Shown here: piece after piece, positions 1 to 9,068 of the stretch
Layout of the letters: every line of letters starts with the position of its first letter
Position numbering within the stretch: position 1 is the first letter of the stretch
Assembly: GCF_000259505.1 (NCBI RefSeq)
Contig: NZ_AJMM01000003.1
Location: 27,477 to 91,476, forward strand
Source: Streptococcus sp. SK643
GTDB taxonomy: Bacteria; Bacillota; Bacilli; Lactobacillales; Streptococcaceae
Length of the DNA: 64,000 bases
Direction: 5' to 3'
The notes under the pieces: generated by a model
What the model was told of the DNA's origin: nothing
What the model saw: only the letters and a program-made list of their open reading frames with translations
Databases searched by the model: none
Program-made: the position numbers and the translations under genes

Positions 1-2088
1 GATCTCAAGGCGCTTATGGGAGATAAGTCGGATAATATCCCTGGGGTGACCAAAATCGGTGAAAAGACGGGAATCAAACTCTTGCTGGAGCATGGTTCGC
101 TTGAAGGTATTTATGAACATATTGATGGGATGAAGGCTTCTAAGATGAAGGAAAATCTCATCAATGATAAGGAACAGGCCTTCTTATCGAAAACACTAGC
201 TACCATTGATACCAAGGCACCGATTGAGATTGGTTTGGAGGATTTGGTCTATAGTGGTCCAGATGTTGAAAATCTTGGGAAATTCTACGATGAGATGGGT
301 TTCAAACAGCTCAAGCAGGCTTTAAATATGTCTTCAGGCGATGTGACTGAAAGTTTGGACTTTACTATCGTTGACCAAGTCAGTCAAGACATGCTGACTG
401 AAGAGTCTATCTTCCATTTTGAGCTTTTTGGTGAGAATTACCATATAGATGACTTGGTTGGATTTGCCTGGTCTTGTGGGGAAAAGCTTTATGCTACAGA
501 CAAGCTTGAGCTGTTGCAAGAGCCTATTTTCAAGGATTTTCTAGAAAAAACACCTCTGAGAGTTTATGACTTTAAGAAGGCTAAAGTTCTCTTGCATCGT
601 TTTGGTCTGAATTTGCAGGCGCCTGCTTTTGATAGCCGTTTGGCTAAATACCTCCTTTCGACTGTGGAGGACAATGAAATTGCGACCATTGCTAGTCTTT
701 ATGGTCAGACTTATTTGGTTGATGATGAGACTTTCTATGGTAAGGGTGTCAAGAAGGCTCTTCCTGAACGGGAGAAATTCTTGGAACACTTGGCGCGTAA
801 GCTTACTGTACTAGTTGAAACAGAGCCTGTATTGCTGGAAAAACTCAGCGAAAATGGGCAGTTGGACCTTCTCTATGATATGGAACAACCTTTAGCCTTT
901 GTCCTTGCCAAGATGGAAATTGCTGGTATTACGGTCAAGAAAGAGACCTTGCTTGAGATGCAGGCTGAAAATGAGCTTGTCATTGAAAAACTAACTCAGG
1001 AGATTTATGAACTGGCTGGTGAGGAGTTTAATATCAATTCGCCTAAGCAGCTAGGTGTACTTCTTTTTGAAAAATTGGGGTTACCTTTAGAATACACTAA
1101 GAAAACCAAAACTGGATACTCGACTGCGGTGGATGTCTTGGAACGCTTGGCACCTATTGCTCCGATTGTTAAGAAAATCCTAGACTATCGTCAGATTGCC
1201 AAGATTCAATCGACTTATGTGATTGGCTTGCAGGACTGGATTTTAGCAGATGGTAAGATTCATACTCGTTATGTGCAGGATTTGACCCAAACAGGTCGTC
1301 TGTCTAGTGTGGATCCAAACTTGCAAAATATTCCTGTTCGTTTGGAACAAGGCCGCCTCATTCGTAAGGCCTTTGTACCTGAGTGGGAGGACAGTGTGCT
1401 ACTCAGCTCGGACTATTCACAGATTGAATTGCGCGTTTTGGCTCATATTTCTAAGGATGAGCACCTGATTAAGGCTTTCCAAGAGGGAGCGGATATCCAT
1501 ACCTCGACAGCCATGCGGGTCTTTGGCATTGAACGTCCTGAGGATGTGACTGCAAATGATCGTCGCAATGCCAAGGCGGTTAACTTTGGAGTGGTTTATG
1601 GGATTTCAGACTTTGGTTTGTCTAATAATTTGGGAATTAGCCGTAAGGAAGCCAAAGCCTACATTGATACCTATTTTGAACGCTTCCCAGGTATTAAAAA
1701 CTACATGGATGAAGTGGTGCGTGAGGCGCGTGATAAGGGCTATGTAGAGACCCTCTTCAAGCGTCGTCGTGAGTTGCCAGATATCAATTCGCGCAACTTT
1801 AATATTCGTGGTTTTGCGGAGCGGACTGCCATCAACTCTCCTATCCAAGGTTCGGCGGCAGATATTCTCAAGATTGCCATGATTCAGCTGGATAAAGCCT
1901 TGGTTGCAGGTGGTTATCAGACTAAGATGCTGTTACAAGTGCACGATGAAATCGTCCTTGAGGTTCCTAAATCTGAATTGGCAGAGATGAAAAAATTGGT
2001 CAAACAAACTATGGAAGAAGCGATCGAGCTTAGTGTTCCTCTGATTGCAGATGAAAATGACGGGGCGACCTGGTACGAGGCTAAATAA
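1..2088 (+). CDS. polA: DNA polymerase I, 5'-truncated by the window edge
   Basis: Family A DNA polymerase that fills gaps and removes Okazaki primers. The frame is open from base 1, so the start lies outside the window; 695 residues are present, and about 180 N-terminal residues are missing if the protein is of usual length (about 877). Visible parts: the end of the 5'-3' exonuclease domain with the helix-hairpin-helix GDKSDNIPGV at residues 7-16, a proofreading-like domain that lacks an obvious DEDD set, and a complete polymerase domain. Polymerase motif A is DYSQIELR (near residue 469), motif B is RRNAKAVNFGVVYG (near 521) and motif C is VHDEIVLE (near 647). An intrinsic terminator follows 17 bases after the stop. 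Identification is secure. Confidence 0.97.
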   Translation, partial: DLKALMGDKSDNIPGVTKIGEKTGIKLLLEHGSLEGIYEHIDGMKASKMKENLINDKEQAFLSKTLATIDTKAPIEIGLEDLVYSGPDVENLGKFYDEMGFKQLKQALNMSSGDVTESLDFTIVDQVSQDMLTEESIFHFELFGENYHIDDLVGFAWSCGEKLYATDKLELLQEPIFKDFLEKTPLRVYDFKKAKVLLHRFGLNLQAPAFDSRLAKYLLSTVEDNEIATIASLYGQTYLVDDETFYGKGVKKALPEREKFLEHLARKLTVLVETEPVLLEKLSENGQLDLLYDMEQPLAFVLAKMEIAGITVKKETLLEMQAENELVIEKLTQEIYELAGEEFNINSPKQLGVLLFEKLGLPLEYTKKTKTGYSTAVDVLERLAPIAPIVKKILDYRQIAKIQSTYVIGLQDWILADGKIHTRYVQDLTQTGRLSSVDPNLQNIPVRLEQGRLIRKAFVPEWEDSVLLSSDYSQIELRVLAHISKDEHLIKAFQEGADIHTSTAMRVFGIERPEDVTANDRRNAKAVNFGVVYGISDFGLSNNLGISRKEAKAYIDTYFERFPGIKNYMDEVVREARDKGYVETLFKRRRELPDINSRNFNIRGFAERTAINSPIQGSAADILKIAMIQLDKALVAGGYQTKMLLQVHDEIVLEVPKSELAEMKKLVKQTMEEAIELSVPLIADENDGATWYEAK

Positions 2089-2105
2089 ATTTTGTGATGA
2101 TGAAG

Positions 2106-2128
2106 AGGAGGGATAAAGCCCTCCTTTT
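2106..2128 (+). terminator. Intrinsic terminator after polA
   Basis: A perfect 7-bp stem (aggaggg at 2106-2112 with ccctcct at 2119-2125) is followed by a short T run. It ends the polA transcript. Confidence 0.8.
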
Positions 2129-2188
2129 ATAGCAAAAATCTGCAAGCCTTTTCAAAATGTGCTATACTGATGAAAAAGGAGGATTTCT

Positions 2189-2626
2189 ATGAGTCAAGAA
2201 TTTATCAATCCAAGTGATGGCGTGATTCGTCAGTATTTAGCAACGAGTAAAACCCTTGCTGTGGTAGGTTTGTCTGATCGTGAGGAAACGACCAGCAATC
2301 GAGTGACCAAGGAAATGCAGGCTCGGGGTTATACAATCATCCCAGTCAATCCTAAGGCAGCAGGTGGCGAAATCTTGGGAGAAAAGGCCTATGCGAGTTT
2401 GGCTGAAATTCCTTTTCCGGTCGATATTGTCAATGTTTACCGTCGCAGTGAATTTTTAGCAGATGTCGCGCGTGATTTTCTCAAAGCTGATGCCAAGATT
2501 TTTTGGGCACAGCTAGGACTTGAAAGTCTAGAAGCGGAAGAAATCTTGCGTGCTGGTGGATGCGATGACATCGTGATGAATCGCTGCATCAAGAGAGAAC
2601 ATACACGCTTGATTGAGGAAGCATAA
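2189..2626 (+). CDS. CoA-binding domain protein (YccU-like)
   Basis: Small soluble Rossmann-fold protein of 145 residues from the CoA-binding domain family (PF13380 type), likely to bind CoA or a related nucleotide; the physiological role is not established. Family features are the N-terminal strand KTLAVVGLSDREETTSN near residues 18-34, IIPVNPKAAGGEILGEKAY, and the conserved end segment DIVMNRCIKREH. The start is set by a strong ribosome binding site (aaaggagg) seven bases upstream of the ATG. A likely -10 (tatact, near 2163) places its own promoter between polA and this gene. It runs toward the next gene, which is on the opposite strand. Confidence 0.85.
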   Translation: MSQEFINPSDGVIRQYLATSKTLAVVGLSDREETTSNRVTKEMQARGYTIIPVNPKAAGGEILGEKAYASLAEIPFPVDIVNVYRRSEFLADVARDFLKADAKIFWAQLGLESLEAEEILRAGGCDDIVMNRCIKREHTRLIEEA

Positions 2627-2628
2627 GA

Positions 2629-2654
2629 AAAAGGTAGCTGGAGGGCTACCTTTT
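2629..2654. terminator. Bidirectional terminator between convergent genes
   Basis: A 10-bp perfect stem, aaaaggtagc (2629-2638) with gctacctttt (2645-2654), has A-rich and T-rich arms, so it can act in both directions. It lies between the CoA-binding gene and the convergent yeiH-like gene. Confidence 0.8.
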
Positions 2655-2657
2655 GTA

Positions 2658-3668
2658 TTAGAAAATGCCGATAAGGGTCTGCATACCAAGACTAGTGAGG
2701 ATGATGGCAATCCAGCAAATAGCTCCGAGAACAATGGATTTTCCGCTGGATTTGACCATAGCGACCAGATTTGTTTTGAGTCCGATAGCACTCATGGCCA
2801 TGATAATGAGGAATTTGGAGAGTTGTTTGAGAGGGGTAAAGAAACTACTGGACACACCAAGAGAGGTCAGTAGGGTGGTTAGGAGAGAGGCAAGGATGAA
2901 GTAAAGAATAAAAAGTGGGAAGACTTTTTTCAGTTGCAATCCTTGCTTATTTTTTTGCTCGCGACTTTGCCAGTAGGAGAGAAAGAGAGTGATGGGGATG
3001 ATAGCTAGGGTGCGCGTGAGTTTGACAATGGTTGCGGATTCGAGGGTATTGCTTTGGTAGAGGCTGTCCCAGGCGCTAGCTGTGGCTGTTACAGAGGAAG
3101 TATCATTAACGGCTGTTCCTGCAAAGAGGGCGAAGCCGTCATTGGATAGATGAAGCCAGGTTCCTAGGGTTGGAAAGATGAGCGCAGCCAAGACATTGAA
3201 GAAAAAGATAACGGAGATAGCTTGGGCTACTTCCTTTTCCTTAGCATGGATAACAGGCGCTGTCGCCGCAATGGCAGAACCCCCACAGATGGAAGAACCT
3301 ACTCCAACCAAGGTAGCCAGTTTTGTATCCAGTGCAAAGAAGCGCTGGAAGAAGTAGGCAATAATCAGAGCTATTGAGATAGTGGACAGGATGACAGGGA
3401 GTGAAGATTGGCCAACTGCGAAGACCTGCGAGATATTGAGACCAAAACCAAGCAAGACAACGGCATATTGGAGCAATTTTTTAGAACTAAAGGTCAACCC
3501 AGCATCCAGTTGTTTATAGGACGAGAGAAAGGGATGTAGGAGCATGCCTATGAAAATGGCAAAAACGGGCGCGCCAATAACAGGGAAGAATCCTCCTAAG
3601 TACCAAGATACGATAGAAATGAGAAGGCAGGCCAAGATACCTGCTCCATTTTTTGATAGAAATGACAT
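2658..3668 (-). CDS. YeiH/UPF0324 family membrane protein
   Basis: Integral membrane protein of 336 residues with about ten hydrophobic segments, related to the YeiH/UPF0324 (Cons_hypoth698) family of putative anion transporters. Conserved family pieces include [18 protein letters not shown] near the N-terminus, [16 protein letters not shown] in the middle and [16 protein letters not shown]. The substrate is unknown. The ATG at 3668 is chosen because tttggag lies just upstream of it; an in-frame TTG at 3680 would add four residues but has no good ribosome binding site. The gene is monocistronic, convergent with the upstream gene and divergent from araT. Confidence 0.85.
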   Translation of the reverse strand: MSFLSKNGAGILACLLISIVSWYLGGFFPVIGAPVFAIFIGMLLHPFLSSYKQLDAGLTFSSKKLLQYAVVLLGFGLNISQVFAVGQSSLPVILSTISIALIIAYFFQRFFALDTKLATLVGVGSSICGGSAIAATAPVIHAKEKEVAQAISVIFFFNVLAALIFPTLGTWLHLSNDGFALFAGTAVNDTSSVTATASAWDSLYQSNTLESATIVKLTRTLAIIPITLFLSYWQSREQKNKQGLQLKKVFPLFILYFILASLLTTLLTSLGVSSSFFTPLKQLSKFLIIMAMSAIGLKTNLVAMVKSSGKSIVLGAICWIAIILTSLGMQTLIGIF

Positions 3669-3757
3669 AAAAAACTCCAAATAAAATCTATTACCATTAT
3701 AGACCTGTAAAGAGGAAAAGTAAAATAGAAAGTGGAAAGCTATTCTATCATGTATTT

Positions 3758-3786
3758 TTGCGGTCGGGGGGCTTTTGTAGTATAAT
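3758..3786 (+). promoter_or_regulatory. Promoter of the araT-recO-plsX-acpP operon
   Basis: A -35-like TTGCGG (3758-3763), a 17-base spacer and a consensus TATAAT (3781-3786), 31 bases before the araT start codon. Confidence 0.75.
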
Positions 3787-3816
3787 AGAGATACGTTTTG
3801 AAAGTAGGAGGTATCT

Positions 3817-4986
3817 ATGGACTTAACTAAGCGCTTTAATAAACAGCTAGATAAGATTCAAGTTTCCTTGATTCGTCAATTTGATCAGGCTATTTCTGAG
3901 ATTCCTGGAGTCTTGCGTTTGACTTTGGGAGAACCTGATTTTACAACGCCGAATCATATAAAAGAAGCAGCTAAGAAAGCTATTGACCAGAACCAATCCT
4001 ACTATACTGGTATGAGTGGTTTAATAGCTTTAAGACAAGCTGCTAGCGATTTTGTCAAAGAAAAGTATCAGTTAGACTATGCACCTGAAAATGAGATTTT
4101 AGTTACTATTGGGGCGACGGAGGCTCTGTCTGCTACTTTGACGGCTATCTTGGAAGAAGGAGATAAGGTGCTCTTACCAGCTCCTGCTTATCCCGGTTAT
4201 GAGCCTATTGTCAATCTAGTTGGTGCTGAGATTGTGGAGATTGATACCACTGAAAATGGTTTTGTTTTAACACCAGAAATGTTAGAGAAAGCTATTCTCG
4301 AGCAAGGGGATAAACTTAAGGCTGTCATTCTCAACTATCCAGCCAATCCGACAGGAATTACCTATAGTCGCGAACAATTGGAAGAGTTAGCTGCTGTTCT
4401 ACGCAAGTATGAGATTTTTGTGGTTTGTGACGAAGTTTATTCAGAATTGACCTATACAGGAGAAGCTCATGTATCTCTAGGAACTATGCTGAGAGATCAG
4501 GCTATTATTATCAATGGTTTGTCTAAATCGCATGCTATGACAGGTTGGCGTTTGGGGCTGATTTTTGCTCCTGCAGTCTTCACAGCCCAGTTGATTAAGA
4601 GTCATCAGTACTTAGTAACCGCTGCAAATACCATGGCTCAACATGCTGCGGTGGAAGCCTTGACGGCGGGTAAAAACGATGCGGAACCTATGAAGAAGGA
4701 ATACATTCAGCGTCGGGACTATATTATCGAGAAAATGACTGCTCTTGGTTTTGAGATTATTAAACCAGATGGGGCTTTTTATATCTTTGCTAAGATTCCA
4801 GCGGGTTACAACCAAGATTCCTTTGCCTTTCTGAAGGATTTTGCTCAGAAGAAGGCAGTTGCTTTTATTCCGGGTGCAGCTTTTGGTCGTTATGGAGAAG
4901 GCTATGTTCGCCTATCTTATGCAGCTAGCATGGAAACGATCCAAGAGGCCATGAAACGACTTGAGGAGTACATGAGAGAAGCATGA
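3817..4986 (+). CDS. araT: Class I/II PLP-dependent aminotransferase (AraT/PatA type)
   Basis: Fold-type I aminotransferase of 389 residues, a usual length, probably acting on aromatic or related amino acids with 2-oxoglutarate. The family signatures are visible: the substrate loop [11 protein letters not shown], the PLP-phosphate segment [28 protein letters not shown], and the Schiff-base lysine in [14 protein letters not shown] (K237). The ribosome binding site is aggaggt. The stop codon overlaps the recO start, which suggests coupled translation. The symbol follows usual pneumococcal naming; the substrate cannot be read from sequence alone. Confidence 0.88.
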   Translation: MDLTKRFNKQLDKIQVSLIRQFDQAISEIPGVLRLTLGEPDFTTPNHIKEAAKKAIDQNQSYYTGMSGLIALRQAASDFVKEKYQLDYAPENEILVTIGATEALSATLTAILEEGDKVLLPAPAYPGYEPIVNLVGAEIVEIDTTENGFVLTPEMLEKAILEQGDKLKAVILNYPANPTGITYSREQLEELAAVLRKYEIFVVCDEVYSELTYTGEAHVSLGTMLRDQAIIINGLSKSHAMTGWRLGLIFAPAVFTAQLIKSHQYLVTAANTMAQHAAVEALTAGKNDAEPMKKEYIQRRDYIIEKMTALGFEIIKPDGAFYIFAKIPAGYNQDSFAFLKDFAQKKAVAFIPGAAFGRYGEGYVRLSYAASMETIQEAMKRLEEYMREA

Positions 4987-5753
4987 TTCAGTCTATCACG
5001 AGTCAAGGCTTGGTGCTCTACAATCGCAATTTCCGTGAGGACGACAAGCTCGTCAAAATCTTTACAGAGCAGGCTGGCAAGCGTATGTTTTTTGTCAAAC
5101 ACGCAGGTCAGTCTAAACTAGCTCCTGTTATTCAGCCCTTAGTACTAGCTCGTTTTCTCCTGCGAATCAATGATGATGGGCTTAGCTACATCGAGGATTA
5201 TCACGAGGTCATGACCTTTCCTAAGATCAATAGCGACCTCTTTGTCATGGCCTATGCGACCTACGTGGCAGCTCTTGCAGATGCGAGTTTGCAGGACAAT
5301 CAGCAGGATGCTCCCCTGTTTGCTTTTTTAGAAAAGACCTTGGAGATGATGGAAGCGGGTTTGGATTATCAAGTCTTGACCAATATTTTTGAAATTCAAA
5401 TCTTGACTCGATTTGGAATCAGCCTCAATTTTAATGAGTGTGTCTTTTGCCATCGGATTGGACAAGCTTTTGACTTTTCTTTCAAATACGGAGCTTGTCT
5501 CTGCCCAGATCATTATCATGAAGATGAGAAACGCTGTCATCTAAATCCTAACATCCCTTATCTACTTAATCAATTTCAAGCCATTGATTTTGAGACCTTG
5601 GAGACCATTTCGCTCAAGCCTGAAATCAAACAAGATCTTCGTAAGTTTATGGATCAGATCTATGAAGAGTATGTTGGGATTCGCCTAAAATCAAAGAAAT
5701 TTATTGATTCCCTATCAGACTGGGGACAATTACTAAAAGAGGAAAAGAAATGA
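4983..5753 (+). CDS. recO: DNA repair protein RecO
   Basis: RecFOR-pathway mediator (256 residues) that binds SSB and single-stranded DNA and helps load RecA. The N-terminal OB-fold begins [19 protein letters not shown] zinc-finger-like part follows, with CVFCHRIG and CLCPDHYH. The length is typical. The gene overlaps both neighbours by four bases (ATGA junctions at 4983 and 5750), so araT-recO-plsX is almost certainly translated as a coupled unit. Confidence 0.95.
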   Translation: MIQSITSQGLVLYNRNFREDDKLVKIFTEQAGKRMFFVKHAGQSKLAPVIQPLVLARFLLRINDDGLSYIEDYHEVMTFPKINSDLFVMAYATYVAALADASLQDNQQDAPLFAFLEKTLEMMEAGLDYQVLTNIFEIQILTRFGISLNFNECVFCHRIGQAFDFSFKYGACLCPDHYHEDEKRCHLNPNIPYLLNQFQAIDFETLETISLKPEIKQDLRKFMDQIYEEYVGIRLKSKKFIDSLSDWGQLLKEEKK

Positions 5754-6742
5754 AAAAAATCGCAGTAGATGCCATGGGGGGCGATTACGCACCTCAAGCC
5801 ATCGTTGAGGGTGTCAATCAAGCCCTAGCTGACTTTTCAGATATCGAGGTTCAACTCTACGGAGATGAAGCTAAAATCAAGCAATATCTAACAGCGACAG
5901 AGCGCGTCAGCATTATCCATACGGATGAGAAGATTGATTCAGACGATGAACCTACAAGAGCTATTCGGAAGAAGAAAAATGCCAGTATGGTATTGGCAGC
6001 CAAGGCTGTCAAAGAAGGCGAAGCAGACGCTGTTCTCTCAGCTGGGAATACAGGTGCTTTGTTGGCGGCTGGATTCTTCATCGTGGGTCGTATTAAGAAT
6101 ATCGACCGTCCTGGACTTATGTCAACTTTACCAACTACAGATGGAAAAGGCTTTGATATGCTAGACTTAGGAGCTAATGCTGAAAATACAGCCCAGCACC
6201 TCCATCAATATGCGGTTCTTGGATCTTTCTATGCTAAAAATGTTCGTGGGATTGCAAATCCTCGTGTTGGCTTACTTAACAACGGAACAGAAAGTAGTAA
6301 GGGTGATCCCTTACGCAAGGGAACCTATGAACTGTTAGTGGCTGATGAGAGCTTGAACTTTATCGGAAACGTGGAAGCGCGTGATTTGATGAATGGCGTT
6401 GCGGATGTTGTCGTAGCAGATGGTTTCACGGGAAACGCTGTGCTCAAAGCCATTGAGGGTACAGCCATGGGAATCATGGGCTTGCTTAAGACCGCTATTA
6501 CAGGTGGAGGTCTTCGAGCAAAACTGGGTGCACTTCTTCTCAAGGATAGTCTCAGAGGTTTGAAAAAACAGCTTAACTATTCAGATGTCGGAGGTGCGGT
6601 CTTGTTTGGTGTTAAGGCACCTGTTGTTAAGACTCACGGCTCAAGTGATGCCAAGGCTGTGTACAGTACGATTCGTCAGATTCGTACCATGCTAGAAACA
6701 GACGTAGTTGCCCAAACTGCGCGTGAATTTTCAGGAGAATAA
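5750..6742 (+). CDS. plsX: Phosphate acyltransferase PlsX
   Basis: Converts acyl-ACP to acyl-phosphate, the first committed step toward phosphatidic acid in the PlsX/PlsY pathway, as a peripheral membrane enzyme. The 330-residue protein starts with the family signature [20 protein letters not shown] and contains [22 protein letters not shown] and [12 protein letters not shown]. It overlaps recO by four bases, and acpP starts five bases after its stop, fitting a fatty-acid/phospholipid gene pair. Confidence 0.96.
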   Translation: MKKIAVDAMGGDYAPQAIVEGVNQALADFSDIEVQLYGDEAKIKQYLTATERVSIIHTDEKIDSDDEPTRAIRKKKNASMVLAAKAVKEGEADAVLSAGNTGALLAAGFFIVGRIKNIDRPGLMSTLPTTDGKGFDMLDLGANAENTAQHLHQYAVLGSFYAKNVRGIANPRVGLLNNGTESSKGDPLRKGTYELLVADESLNFIGNVEARDLMNGVADVVVADGFTGNAVLKAIEGTAMGIMGLLKTAITGGGLRAKLGALLLKDSLRGLKKQLNYSDVGGAVLFGVKAPVVKTHGSSDAKAVYSTIRQIRTMLETDVVAQTAREFSGE

Positions 6743-6747
6743 AAGAG

Positions 6748-6981
6748 ATGACAGAAAAAGAAATTTTTGACCGTATTGTGACGATTATCCAAGAGCGACA
6801 GGGAGAGGACTTTGTCGTGACAGAATCCTTGAGTCTGAAAGATGATTTGGATGCTGACTCAGTTGACTTGATGGAGTTTATCTTGACACTGGAAGATGAA
6901 TTTAATATCGAAATCAGCGATGAGGAAATTGACCAACTGCAAAGTGTAGGAGATGTGGTTAAGATTATTCAAGGAAAATAA
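6748..6981 (+). CDS. acpP: Acyl carrier protein
   Basis: Acidic 77-residue acyl carrier protein. The 4'-phosphopantetheine attachment site is the serine in DADSVDLMEF (S38). The pairing with plsX suggests it delivers acyl chains to phospholipid synthesis. An IS1167-type terminal sequence begins four bases after the stop, so the native operon end has been replaced by inserted DNA. Confidence 0.95.
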   Translation: MTEKEIFDRIVTIIQERQGEDFVVTESLSLKDDLDADSVDLMEFILTLEDEFNIEISDEEIDQLQSVGDVVKIIQGK

Positions 6982-6984
6982 AGA

Positions 6985-7020
6985 GGCCTTTTGTCAACTG
7001 TAGTGGGTTGAAGAAAAGCT
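6985..7020 (+). repeat. IS1167-type terminal sequence, solitary copy
   Basis: 36 bases containing gtcaactgtagtgggttgaa match the element at 10597-10632 at 34 of 36 positions in the same orientation. The second copy is attached to an ISL3-family transposase remnant; this one is not. I read it as the scar of an insertion sequence whose body was lost, marking the left edge of the accessory island. Confidence 0.7.
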
Positions 7021-7075
7021 AGGATCGAGACTCTGGGATAAAAAGTTCTCAGTCACAAAAAAAGCTAGAGATTTC

Positions 7076-7429
7076 CAATTGGACTTAGCCTGGTGGCGTG
7101 ATCACCAAACGACGCAAGCTCTCTTTGAGTTGACCAAGGAGCATCACCAGCATGTTTATGGAGATCAAGAAATTTTGAATCACTACTTCAAGGATGCTTG
7201 GCTTCGCCTGCCTTTGACCTATAACCTTCAAGTGGGATCGGATAAGGATCAGCATCAGTATGGGGACTTGGCCTTGTATGATGAGTTTCCAGGTCTTCCA
7301 GCAGTTATTCATTATACATCTCACAATAAACCCTGGACAGCCAATCGTTTCAATCATTTTAGAGAGATTTGGTGGTTCTATTATGCTTTATCTTGGGAAG
7401 ATGCCTTATTCCACTTGGGAAAAATGTAG
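7076..7429 (+). pseudogene. GT8-family glycosyltransferase, C-terminal fragment
   Basis: The translation carries the distal part of a family 8 glycosyltransferase domain: LDLAWWRDHQT, then YGDQEILNHYFKDAW, YNLQVGSDKDQ and PAVIHYTSHNKPW. The N-terminal half, with the nucleotide-sugar and DxD regions, is absent. The frame is open upstream to about 7022 but resembles nothing and has no start signal. It ends at a stop at 7427-7429, while the next homology continues in another frame. It probably derives from a multi-domain Gly-type enzyme of a serine-rich-repeat glycosylation locus. Not expected to be functional. Confidence 0.7.
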
Positions 7430-7677
7430 AGGATAACTTCCTAATGTACAAGTTCTTGCTTAAGGCTGAGCGTGTTATTCATACAGAGAAGTGTATCTAC
7501 TGGTATCGGGTCGGAAGAGAGGACACCTTATCCCAGGTCTGGACTGAGAAGCGCGTCCTGGATGAAATGGAAGCAAAAAATGAAAAGCTGGCTCTTTTAG
7601 GAATGATGGGATATGATCTGACTTTGCATCGCTATATCTACAAGACAAGGTTGAAGCGAGCGATTGAAAAGCTTTAA
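7405..7677 (+). pseudogene. GT2-family glycosyltransferase, C-terminal fragment
   Basis: In frame +1 relative to position 7369, the segment IPLGKNVEDNFLMYKFLLKA followed by TEKCIYWYRVGREDTLSQ is typical of the end of a GT-A family 2 domain (the xGKxxED acidic motif and the YxxRxxS-type end). The nucleotide-binding half is missing. The fragment abuts the GT8 fragment in a different frame, so a deletion or frameshift has probably joined two parts of a larger tandem-domain glycosyltransferase. The left boundary is approximate. Confidence 0.6.
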
Positions 7678-7736
7678 GAAGCCCAGCTACAAGAAACAGA
7701 AACTTATCAATGTGCCCGTATAAACTTAGGTTTGTT

Positions 7737-7771
7737 GGAGCCCTAGATTCTTAGTTAATGGGCTCCTTTTT
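7737..7771 (+). terminator. Intrinsic terminator between the GT fragments and gtfB
   Basis: Stem ggagccc (7737-7743) with gggctcc (7760-7766) followed by a T run. It would separate the decayed fragments from gtfB. Confidence 0.65.
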
Positions 7772-7784
7772 AGAAAGGATTCTT

Positions 7785-9068
7785 ATGCTAGTTATTGCAC
7801 CAGAAAATAATAGAGAGTTGGAAAAAGTCAGAAAGCTACTGGCTATCTTGGGGCAGTCTTATCAGGTCCTGTTTACCAATTTGGAAACAGATTTGGGGCT
7901 AGGTGAAGATAGTTTGGCTTCCCTCTTGACCTATACAGATCCCAGCTCTAGGGAGGGGCAGCCCCTCTTTTTTAATGACTTACCTGTTCCTGATTATTGG
8001 GAGCCATGGACTATGGGGATTACGACCTATATTTTTGATGGTCAGAAAAGACGAGGAAATATAATCTTACGAAAAGATATCCAATCACGAACCGTAGAGT
8101 ATGTGGAGTGGCTGGGTGAGGGGGATACTGTCCTGACTATTGAAGATTACAATCGTTATGGTTGGAGAAGCCGTAAACGACTGTTGGAAGAAGATGGACA
8201 AACCTACCTGGAAATTTACTACAATCGAAATCAGGAAGAGGTCTTGCATCATTTTGTCAAAGAAGGGTATTTCCTCTATCAGAAAAAGTCTGGTCGAGAT
8301 CAGCTTTATGCTAATGAGGAGGAGTTGAGACGAGCTCTATTCGATAAGGCCCTTTCTGGTCAGGAACCCCTTATCTGTTTGGATTCGAAGGTAGTTCCCC
8401 TCCTACAAGAACTTGGAAAGGAAGACCTGATTTTTTGTAGTCCTCACCAAGAGAATTTAGGAGACCTTCAAAAACAAGTCAAGCAGATACTCATCTTGAA
8501 TTACTATGCTCCTGAAGATCGAAAAGCGGACTTTCACTATGTGGCTGGATTGGTTGATCCTGGGACAATTACCTTTCAAACTAAGGCTTTGATCATGACA
8601 GCATCAGAAGAAGTGGAAAGCTTGGCCTACTTGGTAGAAAGTCTTCCCGGAGTGGACTTTCATGTTGCAGCCCTGACCAACATGGGACCCAAATTAACCA
8701 ATTTAAGCTCTATTCCTAATCTTCATCTCCATCCGAATTGCTCAGAGGAGAGTTTTCAGGAGTTATTGGCAAGCTGCTCGCTATATTTGGATTTGAACCA
8801 TGGTCAGGAAGTTTTAGCAGCCTCTATGAGAGCGATTGAGAGTGGGTAGCTAATTCTTGGATTAAACACGACTGTTCATTATGAGTCTTACAAAAAATTA
8901 CCAACTGTCCTCGCATCTAGCGATTTATTACTAGAAAAGATCAAAGATGTGTTGCAATCACCAGAAGAGTTTACTAATCGGATTGAGGAACAAAGAGTCA
9001 TCTTGCAATTGGCTAGAAAAGAAGACTTGCTTGCATTCTTCAATTGTCGAGGGGAGGAAGCCAAATGA
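7785..9068 (+). pseudogene. gtfB: GtfB-like glycosylation chaperone with an internal amber codon
   Basis: GtfB is the stabilising partner of the O-GlcNAc transferase GtfA that modifies serine-rich-repeat adhesins. The start is the ATG at 7785, behind aaagga. The translation shows family features LFFNDLPVPDYWEPW and IEDYNRYGWRSRKRLL. A TAG at 8847-8849 stops it after 354 codons, yet the same frame remains coding-like (LILGLNTTVHYESYKKLP onward) up to a TGA at 9066-9068 that overlaps the gtfA start. Read through, it would be 427 residues, close to the family length. I therefore treat it as one gene with a nonsense mutation, although a shortened product could be made. Confidence 0.75.
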
